Assembly (NCBI RefSeq): GCF_032118995.1
Contig: NC_092650.1
Coordinates: 2,790,001 to 2,854,000 of the forward strand
Source of the DNA: Asterias amurensis
Taxonomy: Eukaryota > Echinodermata > Asteroidea > Forcipulatida > Asteriidae
DNA length: 64,000 nucleotides
Direction: 5' to 3'
Shown here: piece by piece, positions 44,201 through 53,640 of the stretch
Position numbering within the stretch: position 1 is the first letter of the stretch
Layout: each line of letters opens with the position of its first letter
Position numbers and translations under genes: made by a program
The notes under the pieces: generated by a model
The model's input: the letters and a program-made list of their open reading frames with translations, nothing else
Told to the model about the DNA's origin: nothing
Databases searched by the model: none

Positions 44201-47200
44201 TAAAATAAATTAAATATTAAAATATTGTTTTCCCGCTTTTTTTCTGGATCCTTCCCTTAATCCCTTTCCCCTATTTTTTTCTTCTATAAATGGATACGTA
44301 TATGTTTGTACTTGTTTTATGCCTGTGAAGAAGGTCCGGTTTGGATCGAAAGCTAAGGCCATCTACCCTACTCATTAAATATTAAAATATAAAATAGGGA
44401 AAATTAGTTACAGAGTTAATTACTTTGACGAGTTGTGCCAGTGGAAAGGAAGTAATTTGGGGTAATTTCTATCTTGTGTTCTCCTCTTTGATGACAGGGC
44501 AGTGGGACAACATCTTTACTGCAAAGACTGTGTCCTAATAACATGGACATCCCAATAGGAAGCGTGGTTCACTCCGGAATGCTCAACGAGTTTGGTGGAT
44601 ATGAGAACGACTGTAGTGTTGCACGCTGTGAACAGGACAGGTTGGTCTATATTAGTATTTATATAGATATCATCTGTTCAAGTTATTATTTTGCTTATTT
44701 TAATATTTTGTATTTAATTTTTCTTTTTTAAAGAGTAGTATGAACTAAATGTTGGTGTGAACTGAAATTGAATTGAATATATCTTAAATGGTCAATGCTT
44801 GGGCTTTTGCCATGTATAAAAATACTTTTCCGCAAGTTTGTACAAGCCAAATAGTGGGAAACGAAATCTGTGAGTGAGGGTAATTATCTGAAAGCCTCTT
44901 TTGCCTCGGGCTATGTTTAAACACTGACTGGTTTATATCACTCGTTTAATCATGGCCACTTAATCTCCTCTCGACCAAACAAAATTTGTGAGCTGTTGTG
45001 TTTGGACAAGTTGGCCACCCACAACCAAAGGCTCCTTCACTGGATACTAAATCAATGATTTACTTAAAACCCATCTGTTTTGTCAATCAGAATAGTCTGG
45101 TTGTAGCACTGCGAAGTGATCTATAAATGTTTTAATTTTTTTTATTATTATTAGTTTATGCCTGTTACTTTCTTTTTAATTCCTTGCAGGTATTTTCTTA
45201 TCTGTCCAACTAAGTCAAGAGTCAAAAGTATCAACTGGATTGCGAGTCATCTCCCCACGGATGGCTCAGTGGCTATGCATGACATTAGCGATCAATACGT
45301 TGGTCTGAACGTCCTGGGTCCTAAAGCCAGGAATGTCTTGCAGAAACTGACCAGTACACCACTCAGTACGGCTAGTTTCAAACCCTTCTCATACAAGGTG
45401 AGTGACCAACGGAGTGAATGGATTGGCTGACCAGAATTAACATACTAGATGTTAAGGCCAGGATTAGCTGATCAGAATTAACATATTAGAAGTAAAAGGC
45501 CAGGATTGGCTGATCAGAATTAACATATTAGATGTTAAGGCCAGGATTGGCTGATCAGAATTAACATATTAGATGTTAAGGCTAGGATTGGCTGATCAGA
45601 ATTAACATATTAAATGTTAAGGCCAGGATTGGCTGACCAGAATTAACATATTAGATGTTAAGGCCAGGATTAGCTGATCAGAATTAACATATTAGAAGTA
45701 AAAGGCCAGGATTGGCTGATCAGAATTAACATATTAGAAGTAAAAGGCCAGGATTGGCTGATCAGAATTAACATATTAGATGTTAAGGCCAGGATTGGCT
45801 GATCAGAATTAACATATTAGATGTTAAGGCTAGGATTGGCTGATCAGAATTAACATATTAAATGTTAAGGCCAGGATTGGCTGACCAGAATGAACATATT
45901 AGATGTTAAGGCCAGGATTAGCTGATCAGAATTAACATATTAGAAGTAAAAGGCCAGGATTGGCTGATCAGAATTAACGTATTAGATGTTAAGGCTAGGA
46001 TTGGCTGATCAGAATTAACATATTAGATGTTAAGTCCAGGATTGGCTGATCAGAATTAACATATTAGATGTTAAGTCCAAGATTGGCTGATCAGAATTAA
46101 TGTATTAGATGTTAAAGCCAGGATTAGCTGATCAGAATGAACATAAAAAGTAATCAAATGTAAATAGGGTTTCATGGATGAAAGGTTTTAAGCTTTAAAT
46201 TCAAGTTCTGGTGGTTAAGTCATAGGAGTGTGGGTTGGAATCCCGGTCATAACACTTGTGTCCTTGAGCAAGACAATTCACTATAATTGCTTCTCTTCAC
46301 CCAGGGGGTAAAAATGGGTACACAAGCTCAGGGCTGTATACTCTCCAGAGTGGAGAAAGATTACAGGAATGTTGTTGAGTGCAAAGGGCATTGACACGGT
46401 TCTTGTAAAATAGGCTTTTTAAGAACTATTTATAAATACCCGGGACAGTTTACCCGTTCTGATTGGTTGGGGTGTTTAAACAGATGATATATCCACAGTA
46501 AAAAGTGTTTAAACATAGGCATGACGCAGGAGCTTATCACGCTATTTTACGCGAGAATCTCCAGAGTAATGAAATGATGAATATTAAAATGTTCACTTTT
46601 TCACTTTTCTTGACAATCACTTACTTGCACTATTATGAAATTTTTTCCACAATTTTTATATTATTTTTTTTATTCAGGAGATGAACATAGGTTATGCTAC
46701 CAATGTTCGAGTTACGACCATCACCCATGCAGGAGAAGATGGTATGGTACTGTACATACCAAATGAGGTAATTATGTTATTTCAATATCATTCTGGATCA
46801 GATCTTTTATAACATTGTGGGGTGTCGTGGCTGAGCGGTTTAGGTCTCCGAACCCAAGCTCTGGGCCCAATTTCATAAAGCCTGTAAGCACAAAAATTTG
46901 CTTAGCATGAACTTTCATCCCTGAAAAAAACAAGATTACCAACCAAATTTTCATTTGTTGCATATTGCTTGTTACTGGTATTCAGCTGTTGTTTGCTTAT
47001 CCTGAAAATCACAAGGAAATTTGGTTGGTAATCCTGTTTTTTATTAAGGAAGAAATTTCATGCTAAGCAAACTTTTGTGCTTACAGGCTTTATGAAATTG
47101 GGCCCTGGTGTTGTCAGCAGCAGAGTATGGGTTCAAAACCCAGTCATGACACCTGGCCCTTGAGCAAGGCACTTGACCAAAGTTAGGAAGGTAGTGCAGT

Positions 47201-48804
47201 CTGATCTACCAGCCAAGCTCCTAGTGGATGACACCTCAGGAGCCTGCATTCGTATGGACTGTGAAGGGGGTAACCTGGTGACAGTTGATCAGAGTTGATT
47301 GCCCAAATTAGTTATTCCCTCACCTTGAAGTGGCTGTCCAGCCTTGTTAGTTTGGCGAAATTTCTCATAATAAAAAAAATGGATACAAAATTTTTGATTA
47401 CTTTTGAAGTGGGTCTAAGTTGATGATCTTATACAAAACTATTAGTTATTTCTTTACTTCAAATCACCGACTTTCTCCACCTTGTATTTTTCCAATCCAG
47501 TTTGCAGTTCATTTATACGATCTGTTAATGAAGACTGGTGCTGATTACGGTATACGTCCAGCTGGTTTCAATGCCTTGCGCTGGCTACGAACTGAGAAGT
47601 GCTACGCATATTGGGGAATTGATTTTAACAGCCACAACACACCGTTTGAAATCGGACGAGAGATGAGGGTCAACTTTGATAAGGTCAGTCTTATTTTCAT
47701 GCGTTATGTCTTAGAAACATGTTTTGTTTATACTAAAACAAGTTTTCCCCTATTCCATTATCTCCTCAATTTAAAGTAGGATTTGAAACTTTGCATGGTG
47801 GAAGTATAACCAAGAGAGGTTTTCGGTTAAAGCCTTGTGAATGTCTCTCTTCAGGAGTTGTCAACCACCAGTTCTTTTCAGAACCAATACTACTCAAAAT
47901 ATAAATATTCACATGGTGTTACTGCAAACCTCTTTTGGAATTTAAGTTAATATCTTTCTTTTTTTTTTTACTTTTATTTTTTTATTTTTTTTTTTTTTAA
48001 ACTAGAAAGTAACTTAAAGGAACACATTGCCTTGGATTGGTCGAGTTGGTCTTTGAAAAGCGTTTGTAACCGTTTGTTATCAAATGCATATGATTAGAAA
48101 GATATTTTAAAAGTAGAATATAATGATCCACACAAGTATCACTTGAAATTGCGTGGTTTTCCTTTTAGCTTGCAACTAACACGGTCGGCCATTTATGGGA
48201 GTCAAATTTTGGCCGACCGTGTGTTAGTTCGCAAAGTAAAAGGAAATCACGCAATTTCGAGGCAAATTTGTGGGGATCATTGTATTCTATTTTTACATCA
48301 TCTTTCTAACCATATACATTTTATAACAAACGGTTACAAACGCTTTTCAAAGACCATCTCGACCGATCCAATGCAATGTGTTCCTTTAAAATCTACCAAA
48401 GAGTGAAAGCTTTGAACTTTGACCTTTGACAGGAGATAGAGTTCATAGGTCAGTCAGCTCTAATCAAGCAACAGCAAGAAGGTATGCATCAACGTATGGC
48501 TGCCTTAATACTGGAAGATCATAACGTAGACACTGACCTATGGTGTTGGGGTGGAGAGCCAATCTATCGTAACGGTCAACTGGCCGGAACAACTACATCA
48601 AGTGCCTTCAGTGCTTCCTTGGGCTCCATGCTGTGTCTAGGGTGGCTTCATAACACTGACCCTCGGACCGGTCAGTCTTCAGTGGTCACTCATGACTTCA
48701 TAACCAAAGCTAAGTACGAGATCGATATCGCTGGTCAGATGTTCTCGGCCAAAGCCAATTTATACCCACCAAAGATAGTTACTAAGCAACCTCTACATGG
48801 ATAG
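35231..48804 (+). CDS. Mitochondrial FAD-dependent DMGDH/SARDH/PDPR-family protein, complete
   Basis: Sixteen exons, all GT-AG with matching phases, total 874 aa: 35231-35475, 36425-36558, 37493-37574, 37969-38132, 39012-39133, 39718-39832, 40245-40397, 41201-41325, 42063-42255, 43071-43229, 43571-43707, 44498-44640, 45190-45397, 46678-46767, 47501-47683, 48433-48804. An Arg/Ser-rich N-terminus suggests mitochondrial import. Then a DAO-type FAD domain with GGGIAG (55-60) and TTWHAAGL, whose H90 corresponds to the histidine that carries covalent FAD in dimethylglycine and sarcosine dehydrogenases; FNSLGMTLSGGVGE; the central FAO-M domain; and a C-terminal aminomethyltransferase (GCV_T) fold with GMLNEFGGYENDC, RPAGFNALRWLR and WGGEPIYRNGQ. 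By memory of human sequences, the C-terminal half is closest to PDPR, the regulatory subunit of pyruvate dehydrogenase phosphatase, which lacks that histidine, while VRDYD, GPESFTPDH and the histidine look like SARDH. Enzyme or regulator is therefore open. Confidence 0.93.
35669..35914. mobile_element. Family D element, GCTTAC-rich variant
   Basis: GGGGCCCAACTTCATGGCTC and AGAGCCATGCAATTGGGCCC are inverted ends; inner AAGCACAGAATC and AATTCTGTGCTTACG pair. First intron of the flavoprotein gene. Confidence 0.75.
35928..36110. mobile_element. Family G fragment followed by a family D end
   Basis: ACACCGATGTGTATAAAGCA and GTGGGAATCGAACCCATGAC match the left half and core of family G; at 36043 it is cut by GGGCCCAATTTTATGGCTCT, a D end, which itself breaks off at about 36110. 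Confidence 0.65.
36110..36398 (-). mobile_element. Family A MITE, left end missing
   Basis: From AAAACAACAAACCTGTGAAC to TAGTTACCAATAGT, ending 27 bp before flavoprotein exon 2. The central palindrome is replaced by AAGGGCTGCAAAGTC, as in the 51305 copy. Confidence 0.75.
36635..36900 (+). mobile_element. tRNA-SINE, second body type
   Basis: Head GGCCTAGCGGTTAAGAGCAC ... GTGGGTTTGAGTC, then a body with AGGTAGTGCTTTTTGCCCTA and GGGGTTACCCTGTTTCAGCC that differs from the other SINEs here and matches 47105-47335. Confidence 0.75.
36966..37355 (+). mobile_element. tRNA-SINE, nearly full length
   Basis: Head GTGTCGTGGCCGAGC ... GTGGGTTCGAATCCCCAGCC (Leu/Ser-tRNA-like), body with ATGGGATGTAAAGCCGTTGG and AAGAGAAGGGGTTCGCCCCG, 3' part GCGCCTTGAGTACCTTGTTT and a (ATT)n tail. 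Flavoprotein intron 2. Confidence 0.85.
37610..37885 (+). repeat. Degenerate (TGATTTCATGA)n simple repeat
   Basis: About 25 imperfect repeats of GATTTCATGATGATTT-like words between flavoprotein exons 3 and 4. Confidence 0.85.
38183..38592 (+). mobile_element. tRNA-SINE, full length
   Basis: Best-preserved copy: GTGGCCGAGCGGTTAAGAGC, B box GGTTCGAATCC, GGGACGTAAAGCCGTTGGTC, GGGGTTCGCCCCGGTGTTCC, CCTTTGGCAAAAGGCGC hairpin and (TTA)n tail. Confidence 0.9.
38700..38940 (-). mobile_element. tRNA-SINE, truncated
   Basis: From CCTACTCCTTTTACATAGCA to GGACTGGGACTCAAACCCAC. Head incomplete. Upstream of flavoprotein exon 5. Confidence 0.85.
39330..39628 (-). mobile_element. tRNA-SINE, nearly full length
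   Basis: Minus-strand copy ending in GGTGCTCTTAACCGC (reverse of the tRNA head). Located 90 bp before flavoprotein exon 6. Confidence 0.85.
39912..40060. mobile_element. Family K element
   Basis: GTGAGGTTTGTGGTAGCAC and GTGCTACAACAAACCTCAC are inverted ends; inside CTTTTCAGAACCAAC as in 47795-47945. Confidence 0.6.
40472..40828 (-). mobile_element. Family A MITE, left terminus lost
   Basis: Begins at TAGTCTTCTCACTTGGTG and ends CCACTGCCTTTAA. Between flavoprotein exons 7 and 8. Confidence 0.85.
40829..41105 (-). mobile_element. LINE fragment, reverse-transcriptase C-terminus
   Basis: Minus strand encodes KFAGHCYRHPEL, LVLSESKQSQAQGGRG, LTYVDLLRRDTGF and DREIWEQLSR, the conserved C-terminal block (GHC-RH-EL ... 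T--DLL-RDTG ... M-DR--W) of a widespread non-LTR reverse transcriptase. It abuts the family A copy. Confidence 0.75.
41348..41657. mobile_element. Palindrome-ended CCCC-rich element
   Basis: AGCCCTGTTCACACTGT and GTGTGAAAAGGGCT bound a stretch rich in CCCCGGGG, CCCCAGGG and TGGGGCA words. A related piece is at 48880-48975. Flavoprotein intron 8. Confidence 0.6.
41779..41990. mobile_element. Family D variant
   Basis: GGGCCCAATTACAGACTCTG at the left, TTTCGCAGGTTAGAGGACCC inside; the right end is poorly kept. Resembles 35669-35914. Confidence 0.6.
42318..42515. mobile_element. Family G element, one arm
   Basis: ACACCGATGTGTGTTAGCAG arm, then the minus-strand tRNA-like core GGGATTCAAACCCACAAACC ... 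TTACCAACTAGACCACC. The second arm is missing. It lies between the two copies of the exon-9 end. Confidence 0.7.
42532..42575 (+). repeat. Second copy of the flavoprotein exon 9 end and donor
   Basis: GCTGAAATAGAAGGTAAGAAG repeats 42244-42264 (ACTGAAATAGAAGGTTAGAAG) and the following TTCT(A/T)TGAAATT. The copy has the consensus donor GTAAGA, whereas the presumed true donor is GTTAGA. Confidence 0.7.
42570..42830 (+). mobile_element. tRNA-SINE, third body type
   Basis: GTGTCATGGCCGAGTAGTTA head, GTGGGTTCGGGTCC B box, then TTTTTACCCAGTGGTATAAA and CAGGGCTAAGAGAAAGATTA. The same body is at 46160-46420. Confidence 0.75.
42829..42961 (+). repeat. 15-bp tandem repeat (TAATGACCAGGGCAC)n
   Basis: Nine contiguous units with one or two changes (CTAACGACC, ACCATGGCAC), at the 3' end of a SINE. 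The open frame MTRAL repeated is a by-product. Confidence 0.9.
43320..43545 (+). repeat. Imperfect repeats of ATTCACTGTGAGCCAATAGG
   Basis: About five copies of a 30-55 bp unit, just upstream of flavoprotein exon 11. Confidence 0.8.
43777..44378 (+). repeat. Direct repeat pair, about 145 bp each
   Basis: 43777-43922 and 44228-44378 share TTTTCCCGCTTTTTCTGGAT, the TGAAGAAGGTC(T/C)GGTTTGGA-TCGAAAGC hairpin and GGCCATCTACCCTA. The sequence between them (43950-44220) looks like a LINE tail. Confidence 0.8.
44925..45155 (+). mobile_element. Truncated LINE 3' end (tentative)
   Basis: CTTAAAACCCATCTGTTTTG, AGCACTGCGAAGTGATCTAT and the final (TTA)n run resemble the LKTHLF / AGCGCTTTG...ATAAAT 3' ends of CR1/L2-like elements. 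No longer frame. Confidence 0.45.
45425..46147 (+). repeat. 42-bp minisatellite, about 17 units
   Basis: Unit GGATTGGCTGATCAGAATTA-ACATATTAGATGTTAAGGCCA, with an AGAAGTAAAAGG variant in place of AGATGTTAAGG. The order of variants repeats, so blocks of several units were duplicated together. Starts 28 bp after the flavoprotein exon 13 donor. Confidence 0.95.
46160..46420 (+). mobile_element. tRNA-SINE, third body type
   Basis: Eroded head, GTGGGTTGGAATCC B box, body CTTCACCCAGGGGGTAAAAA as in 42570-42830. Flavoprotein intron 13. Confidence 0.7.
46822..47335 (+). mobile_element. tRNA-SINE interrupted by a family D element
   Basis: Head GTGTCGTGGCTGAGCGGTTT ... CCCAAGCTCT is cut; after the D element it resumes as GGTGTTGTCAGCAGCAGAGT and GGGTTCAAAACCC, then the second body type (compare 36635-36900). 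Confidence 0.8.
46865..47105. mobile_element. Family D palindromic MITE inside the SINE
   Basis: GGGCCCAATTTCATAAAGCC and GGCTTTATGAAATTGGGCCC are perfect inverted ends; inner arms GGATTACCAACCAAATTT-like pair too. Confidence 0.85.
47795..47945. mobile_element. Family K element
   Basis: GGTGGAAGTATAACCAAGAG at the left and CATGGTGTTACTGCAAACCT at the right, with AGTTCTTTTCAGAACC inside. Words shared with 39912-40060 and 63740-63895. Confidence 0.55.
48014..48389. mobile_element. Family C MITE, copy 1
   Basis: TTAA at both ends, terminal AGGAACACATTGCCTTGGAT and its inverse, and central arms ACACGGTCGGCCATTTATGG / GGCCGACCGTGTGTTAG. Nearly fully palindromic. It lies 44 bp before the last flavoprotein exon; further copies at 57162 and 58129. 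Confidence 0.9.
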
Positions 48805-50411
48805 ATTGCAGTGACCCTATTTCCTTACTTCTTATATTAACCTTACTGCCAAAAAGCTCTTTTAACACTTTATGTCTTATCCCCGTCCGTGGAATACAGC
48901 CTTGGGAAGGCCCCAGGTTTTTACCCCATCGTTACTTCGGCGCACTTTCTTACTGTTCCAGCCTAGGTCCCTAAACATATTGATTTTATTGGTTATTGGT
49001 TATTGGTAATTGATTGCAGATACACAAGTTTGTAGAATATTTTTTTGTATGGAAATTTGATTTATTCTTTTGAATAAAGTTATCAGGTGGTTTGGTTTAT
49101 GTCTTCCATATATAATTATTTTCCAGATAATATTGTTTTATTTAATCATGATAAATATATAAACCTAGATAACATTCTGACTTTAAAATGCTAATTATTT
49201 GTGGTTTTTAAAACGAATTCTTCTTCAAGAAGGTGCTTTTTATTCAATTGATTAACAAATGTGGTTAAATGTTCAGGTCCAAACTATGTTTGTTAGCCTT
49301 AACTGAAATTTTTACAAAATGAAATGCAATTATTTATTTATTTTTGATAACAATTTAAATCAAGTGATTGCCAAAGCTATCTCACCTTGTGCTGGCAGTG
49401 TTAATACAGCCACGATTACTGGGTAAATTCGACAGTGAGTTTTAATCACATATATAATAATTTTCATAATTTTATAATATATAATATTATAAATGTGTGG
49501 TGAAATATAATTTTATATGATATAATATTTGCACTATAAATATTCACCTATGCAATGATATTATTATTGTTATCGATTGTTCCATTGGCTATTGAAATAG
49601 TCCTAGACATGTTTTCCTCAAATTTTAAATATTAAAGCTATTATATTTTAGTGGTGACTTCTGACTACTTCTTTTATTGTTTGTAACAAACAAAATCACG
49701 AGAATAAATTATCATAAGGATCTAACAGCTCTTATTTTGAGTCTTGTGTTCTTGAACTACCAGGAGCTGGTGTCCCAGGGAATTCCATCTGCCGGATATT
49801 GGGTGCGTTCGATTAGCTTGAATACCAACCAACCTCGTGTGCTAACACCCAAATGTTGAACCACCGCTAGTGACCGCAAAGTCACAAAAAATGTAAAAAA
49901 TATGCCATGATGTTTCTGTGAAACACCACAAACGTTTTATGAAAACGTGTATCTTGTATCCAATGATTCAACTTTACACGAAGGCAACGGCGCAGTCTGG
50001 CGGTACCACACATTCTGTACAAAGAGATCTAATCCTGCTCGTTAATCGGCCGTCCAGCTGGAGGTCTCCCATCTTTTTCCACATGTCAGACAGGGCCATT
50101 GTCGGGGTATTCTTTTGTTACTCTGTGGTTTTGTGGGTCGTTCGAGCTCCTTCTCTTCCTTCTTCCGTACACAGTTTGCCATATGGGGGGGGGGGACAGA
50201 AATTCCTGCCACACATTCACTAACACTCATCAATGACATGAAATGTTTACAAATTAAACTTTAAATGATTTCTTAAATACTTATCAGTCACTCGACATTG
50301 CTGTTGAAACTTGGACCCATCCATTACAATAACTTCAGAGTGATTAACAGACAGCTATCTAGTGATAATGTTTGTGTATTTCAACTTTCCGGGTTTTTAT
50401 TATCATCAGTC
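48805..50411. other. Downstream of the flavoprotein; gene-free
   Basis: A candidate polyadenylation signal, AATAAA, lies at 49073-49078, 270 bp after the stop. 49130-49700 is very AT-rich. A lone family F end (GGGTGCGTTCGATTAGCTT) is at 49801-49819. No exon recognised; the frames near 49950-50240 have no known domain. Confidence 0.5.
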
Positions 50412-50794
50412 GTAAAGGCACTGGACGCGTTTGGTAAGATATATTCAAAGCATTATTAGTATAAAAACTTATTTAGTAACGAGCAATGGAGAGCTGTCGA
50501 TAGTATAAAACAAAAGGCTCCCTCTGAAGTAACGTAGTTTTTGCGAAGGGGTAATTATTATTTCTCGCTCGCGAATATTTGAATCTGAGAAAGACTTCAT
50601 CAGGCCTGAAGCCTTTCTCAAGCATCTGAAAGCACCTTTTGTGCAACATGGATGTTTCTTCTTTAGTTAATTTCTTGCAACTTCGATGACAAATTAAGCC
50701 AAATTTTTCACAGATTTGTTATTTTATGCATGTTGGGATACACCAAGTGAGAATACTGGTCTTCGACAATTACCAAAGGTGTCCAATGACTTAA
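50412..50794 (+). mobile_element. Family A MITE, divergent
   Basis: AAAGGCACTGGACGCGTTTGG to ACCAAAGGTGTCCAATGACTTAA; the centre has AAGACTTCATCAGGCCTGAA in place of the usual palindrome. Confidence 0.8.
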
Positions 50795-51304
50795 ATGTTA
50801 TTGACGTCAGGTTCAGGGGCTCATGGTGTTGATAACGAGAGATGATGGAACACAGATGAGATGAGGCCCCCGTAAGATCCTTCCAATCTCCCCGGGTAGC
50901 TCAGCCGTGATTGCACGCTCTCACTCCTTCAAGCACTCGATCGCAGCTAATGCTTGACTGTTTACACTTCAGACTTGACCAAGGATGAAGGACTATTTCA
51001 CGGTATTTTATCAGCTTCTTGTCATGGGTATTTAAGAGGCTGCTGAAGAATTCCTAGGACTGGGGAGGTGCTTGAGTTTTTGATGTTGTTCACTTGAAAT
51101 CTGGATTAAAATGACAGACGCAGAGATTTACAGATTACTTTCAAAAATGTGAAGACAATTTCGATAACTGCAGGATGTTGAACTCGCTGCCCCTTGACCT
51201 GGCAAGGACAATGTGTGAGGTTAAAGTTGGAGACGGGGTGGTAGGGAGGGGAGGAGGTTTGGGGAGAAGGGGGAGGATCCGAGGACGCATCTAAGCATAG
51301 AGTA
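50795..51304. other. Gene-free stretch
   Basis: No feature recognised; a purine-rich GGAGGGGAGGAGG tract at 51238-51290. Confidence 0.45.
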
Positions 51305-51541
51305 AGAAGGCACTGGACACCTTTGGTTATTGTCAAAGACCAGTATTCTCACTTGGTTGTGCATCTCAACAGTACATAAAATAACTCTCACAATTTGGGC
51401 TCAATATTGGTCGTCGAAGTTGCAAGAGAATAATGAAAGAAAAAACACCATTGTTGCACAAATTTGTGTGCGTTCAGATGCTTAACAAAAAGTCTTCAGG
51501 CCTGTAGTCATATATTATTACTTCTTTCTTGAAAAATAACT
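51305..51541 (-). mobile_element. Family A MITE, left half, divergent
   Basis: AAGGCACTGGACACCTTTGG through TTGTGTGCGTTCAGATGC and AAAAGTCTTCAGGCCTG, then lost. Confidence 0.75.
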
Positions 51542-51570
51542 TAATATTAAATGTTAAACTGAGACAGTCT

Positions 51571-51894
51571 TTAAACTATTGGTAATTACTCAAAGTAGTT
51601 ATTAGCATAAAACCTCACTTGGTAACGAGTAATGGGGAGAGGTTGATAGTATATAAAACATTGTGAAAAACGGCTCCCTCTGAAGTGACGTAGTTATCGA
51701 GAAAGAAGTAATTTTCCACGGATTTGATTTCGAGACCTCACGTTTAGAATTTGAGGTCTCGAAATCAAACATCTGAAAGCACACAACTTCGAGTGTCAAG
51801 GCTGTTTTTTTCTTTCATAAGCTATTTTATGCATGTGTTGAGATCCACCAAGTGAGAAGACTTGATTTTTACCAATAGTGTCCATTGTCTTTAA
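51571..51894 (+). mobile_element. Family A MITE, first 12 bp missing
   Basis: Starts TTAAACTATTGGTAATTACT, so GGCAGTGGACA is absent while TTAA remains; ends CCATTGTCTTTAA. The region between AAGG and CATAAGC near the right is shortened. Confidence 0.8.
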
Positions 51895-52906
51895 GTGTTA
51901 ACACCCTCTTCCTTGTTTTCTCTTTGTTCCTTTTCTGTAAACAGTGCTGAAGAAGGATTATCAGATAATCCCTAACAACGCCAAAATATCTCAATAACAA
52001 CTTTTTTCTATCCTAACTTAATGTTTATTTAGTGTACTTTTTGGGCTCAATTCATGTTGCAAGTCTCCGCAGCCAGTGACCCCAAATATTGTTTACAATA
52101 CCACGAAGAGCTTGCATATCATAGCGATAATATCTTAAGACATCTGACGCCGGGTAGATTTCCAAAATGTCCTCAGTATTCTTTAGAGTGACACTAACCA
52201 GGCTGGTGGTATGCGCTGCATGCTTTATAGCTTGAACTTGTGTTAAGTGTCTGTGAAATTAACAGGAACACCCGAAAGCCGTTTGTATTTTGTTAAAGTG
52301 GTGTAAAAAGTGCAGTGTGGTAAGAAATATTTTGTCAGATGTTGTAGGACGAAAAGAAGAATCTAAAAACGGACTGGCATTTTAATAAATGAGTTGTTTA
52401 TGTAGACCCATGTTACGGATGATGACAGTTACACTTTGAATGCAGAAAGCCGTTTTGTATTATGTTAAAGTAATGTAAAAGTGCCATTTTGGTATGAATT
52501 ATTTGTCAAATAATGTAAGAGTTTGGAAGAGGAATCTGAAAAATAGACTGGACATTTTAGTTAAAAGGAGTTGTTTAATTGTAGACAACTATTTTTTACC
52601 ATTTGGAAGCTTGTGGGATATACCAATGAGGTTTGTTTCCAAAGGATTTCCCCAAAATTCTTTCTGTCTTCTGATTGGGCAGGTGTCGCCATCTTCTGAT
52701 CTAAAAACTTGGTTTCTTATATGAATTCAATTTTATCATTTTCATAATCGTGGAAACGTCTCTCTCTCTGGTCAATCGTCGTCGGAATCATGGCCCCTCA
52801 TTAAGTTAGGCAGATCAATTGGAAGCACCCGATGTCCCTGGCAACTACACCCCTGTAGCTGAGCTTCTGTCTTCCCCTTTTCCTCCTTCCATGTTTTGGT
52901 GACCAG
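51895..52906. other. Gene-free stretch
   Basis: 52240-52380 and 52430-52570 share words (GAAAGCCGTTTTGTATT, TGTTAAAGT, GTGCA/CAGT, TTTGTCA), an old local duplication. GCTGAAGAAGGATTATC with an AGATAATCC hairpin is at 51946-51980. Confidence 0.45.
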
Positions 52907-53147
52907 GGCCCAATTTCATAGAGCTGCTTAGCACAAAAATTTGCTTAGCATAAAATGTCTTCCTTGATAAAAACAGGATTACCAACCAAATTTCCATTTG
53001 TTGCATATTGCTTTTTACTGGTATTCAGCTGTTATTTGCTTATCTTGAAAATCACGTGGAAATTTGGTTGGTAATCCTGTTTTTAACAAGGAAGAATTTG
53101 TTTTGCTAAGCAAAGTTTTGTGCTAAGCAGCTCTATGAAATTTATCC
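52907..53147. mobile_element. Family D palindromic MITE, typical copy
   Basis: GGGCCCAATTTCATAGAGCT and AGCAGCTCTATGAAATT ends, CAGGATTACCAACCAAATTT and AAATTTGGTTGGTAATCCTG arms around a GCATATTGCTTTTTACTGG centre. Confidence 0.85.
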
Positions 53148-53640
53148 TAGGTGATAAGCTGAGAGACAGGTTCTTTGGTGTTTCTGTAGGCCTATGAGTG
53201 CAATGCGAGTGTCAGAAAATAGAAATGTAATATTGAAATTTATTGTTGGACTAATTGGCTATTCATAAATATCGTCAACCATTGGTAAAAACTGACCACC
53301 ATAGAAGTCAAAGCCACTAAATCACAAAACAACGAGCAAGCCACAAATCGGTTTGCCGGCGTTAATGCGTGTAAAATAGACTCCAGCCAATCTATCAACC
53401 GGCCACCATAACAGCATCACCTGCTGCACTCGAATCTAAATCTCCCACTTTAGGAAACAGTAACAACTCTTTCACACCCTCTAGCCACCTAGCTGACGAC
53501 AGAGACCCTCCCCGTTGATAAGCGCTTTACGACGGGCGAGTCGAGCGTCGTCCCACTGCTCGGGGTTAGGACCTCTTCGGAAGTGTCAGAAAAATAACCG
53601 TTTCTGTTTTATTCTCGTTTAGACAAAACTGTGTGAGAGT
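53148..53640. other. Gene-free stretch
   Basis: No exon, RNA or repeat end recognised. Confidence 0.45.

Noticed and set aside
45425-46147. CRISPR-like array
   Set aside because: Units are contiguous with no unique spacers and the context is eukaryotic; it is a minisatellite.
48143-48406. 87-aa open frame just before the last flavoprotein exon
   Set aside because: It is family C MITE sequence; the exon acceptor is at 48432.
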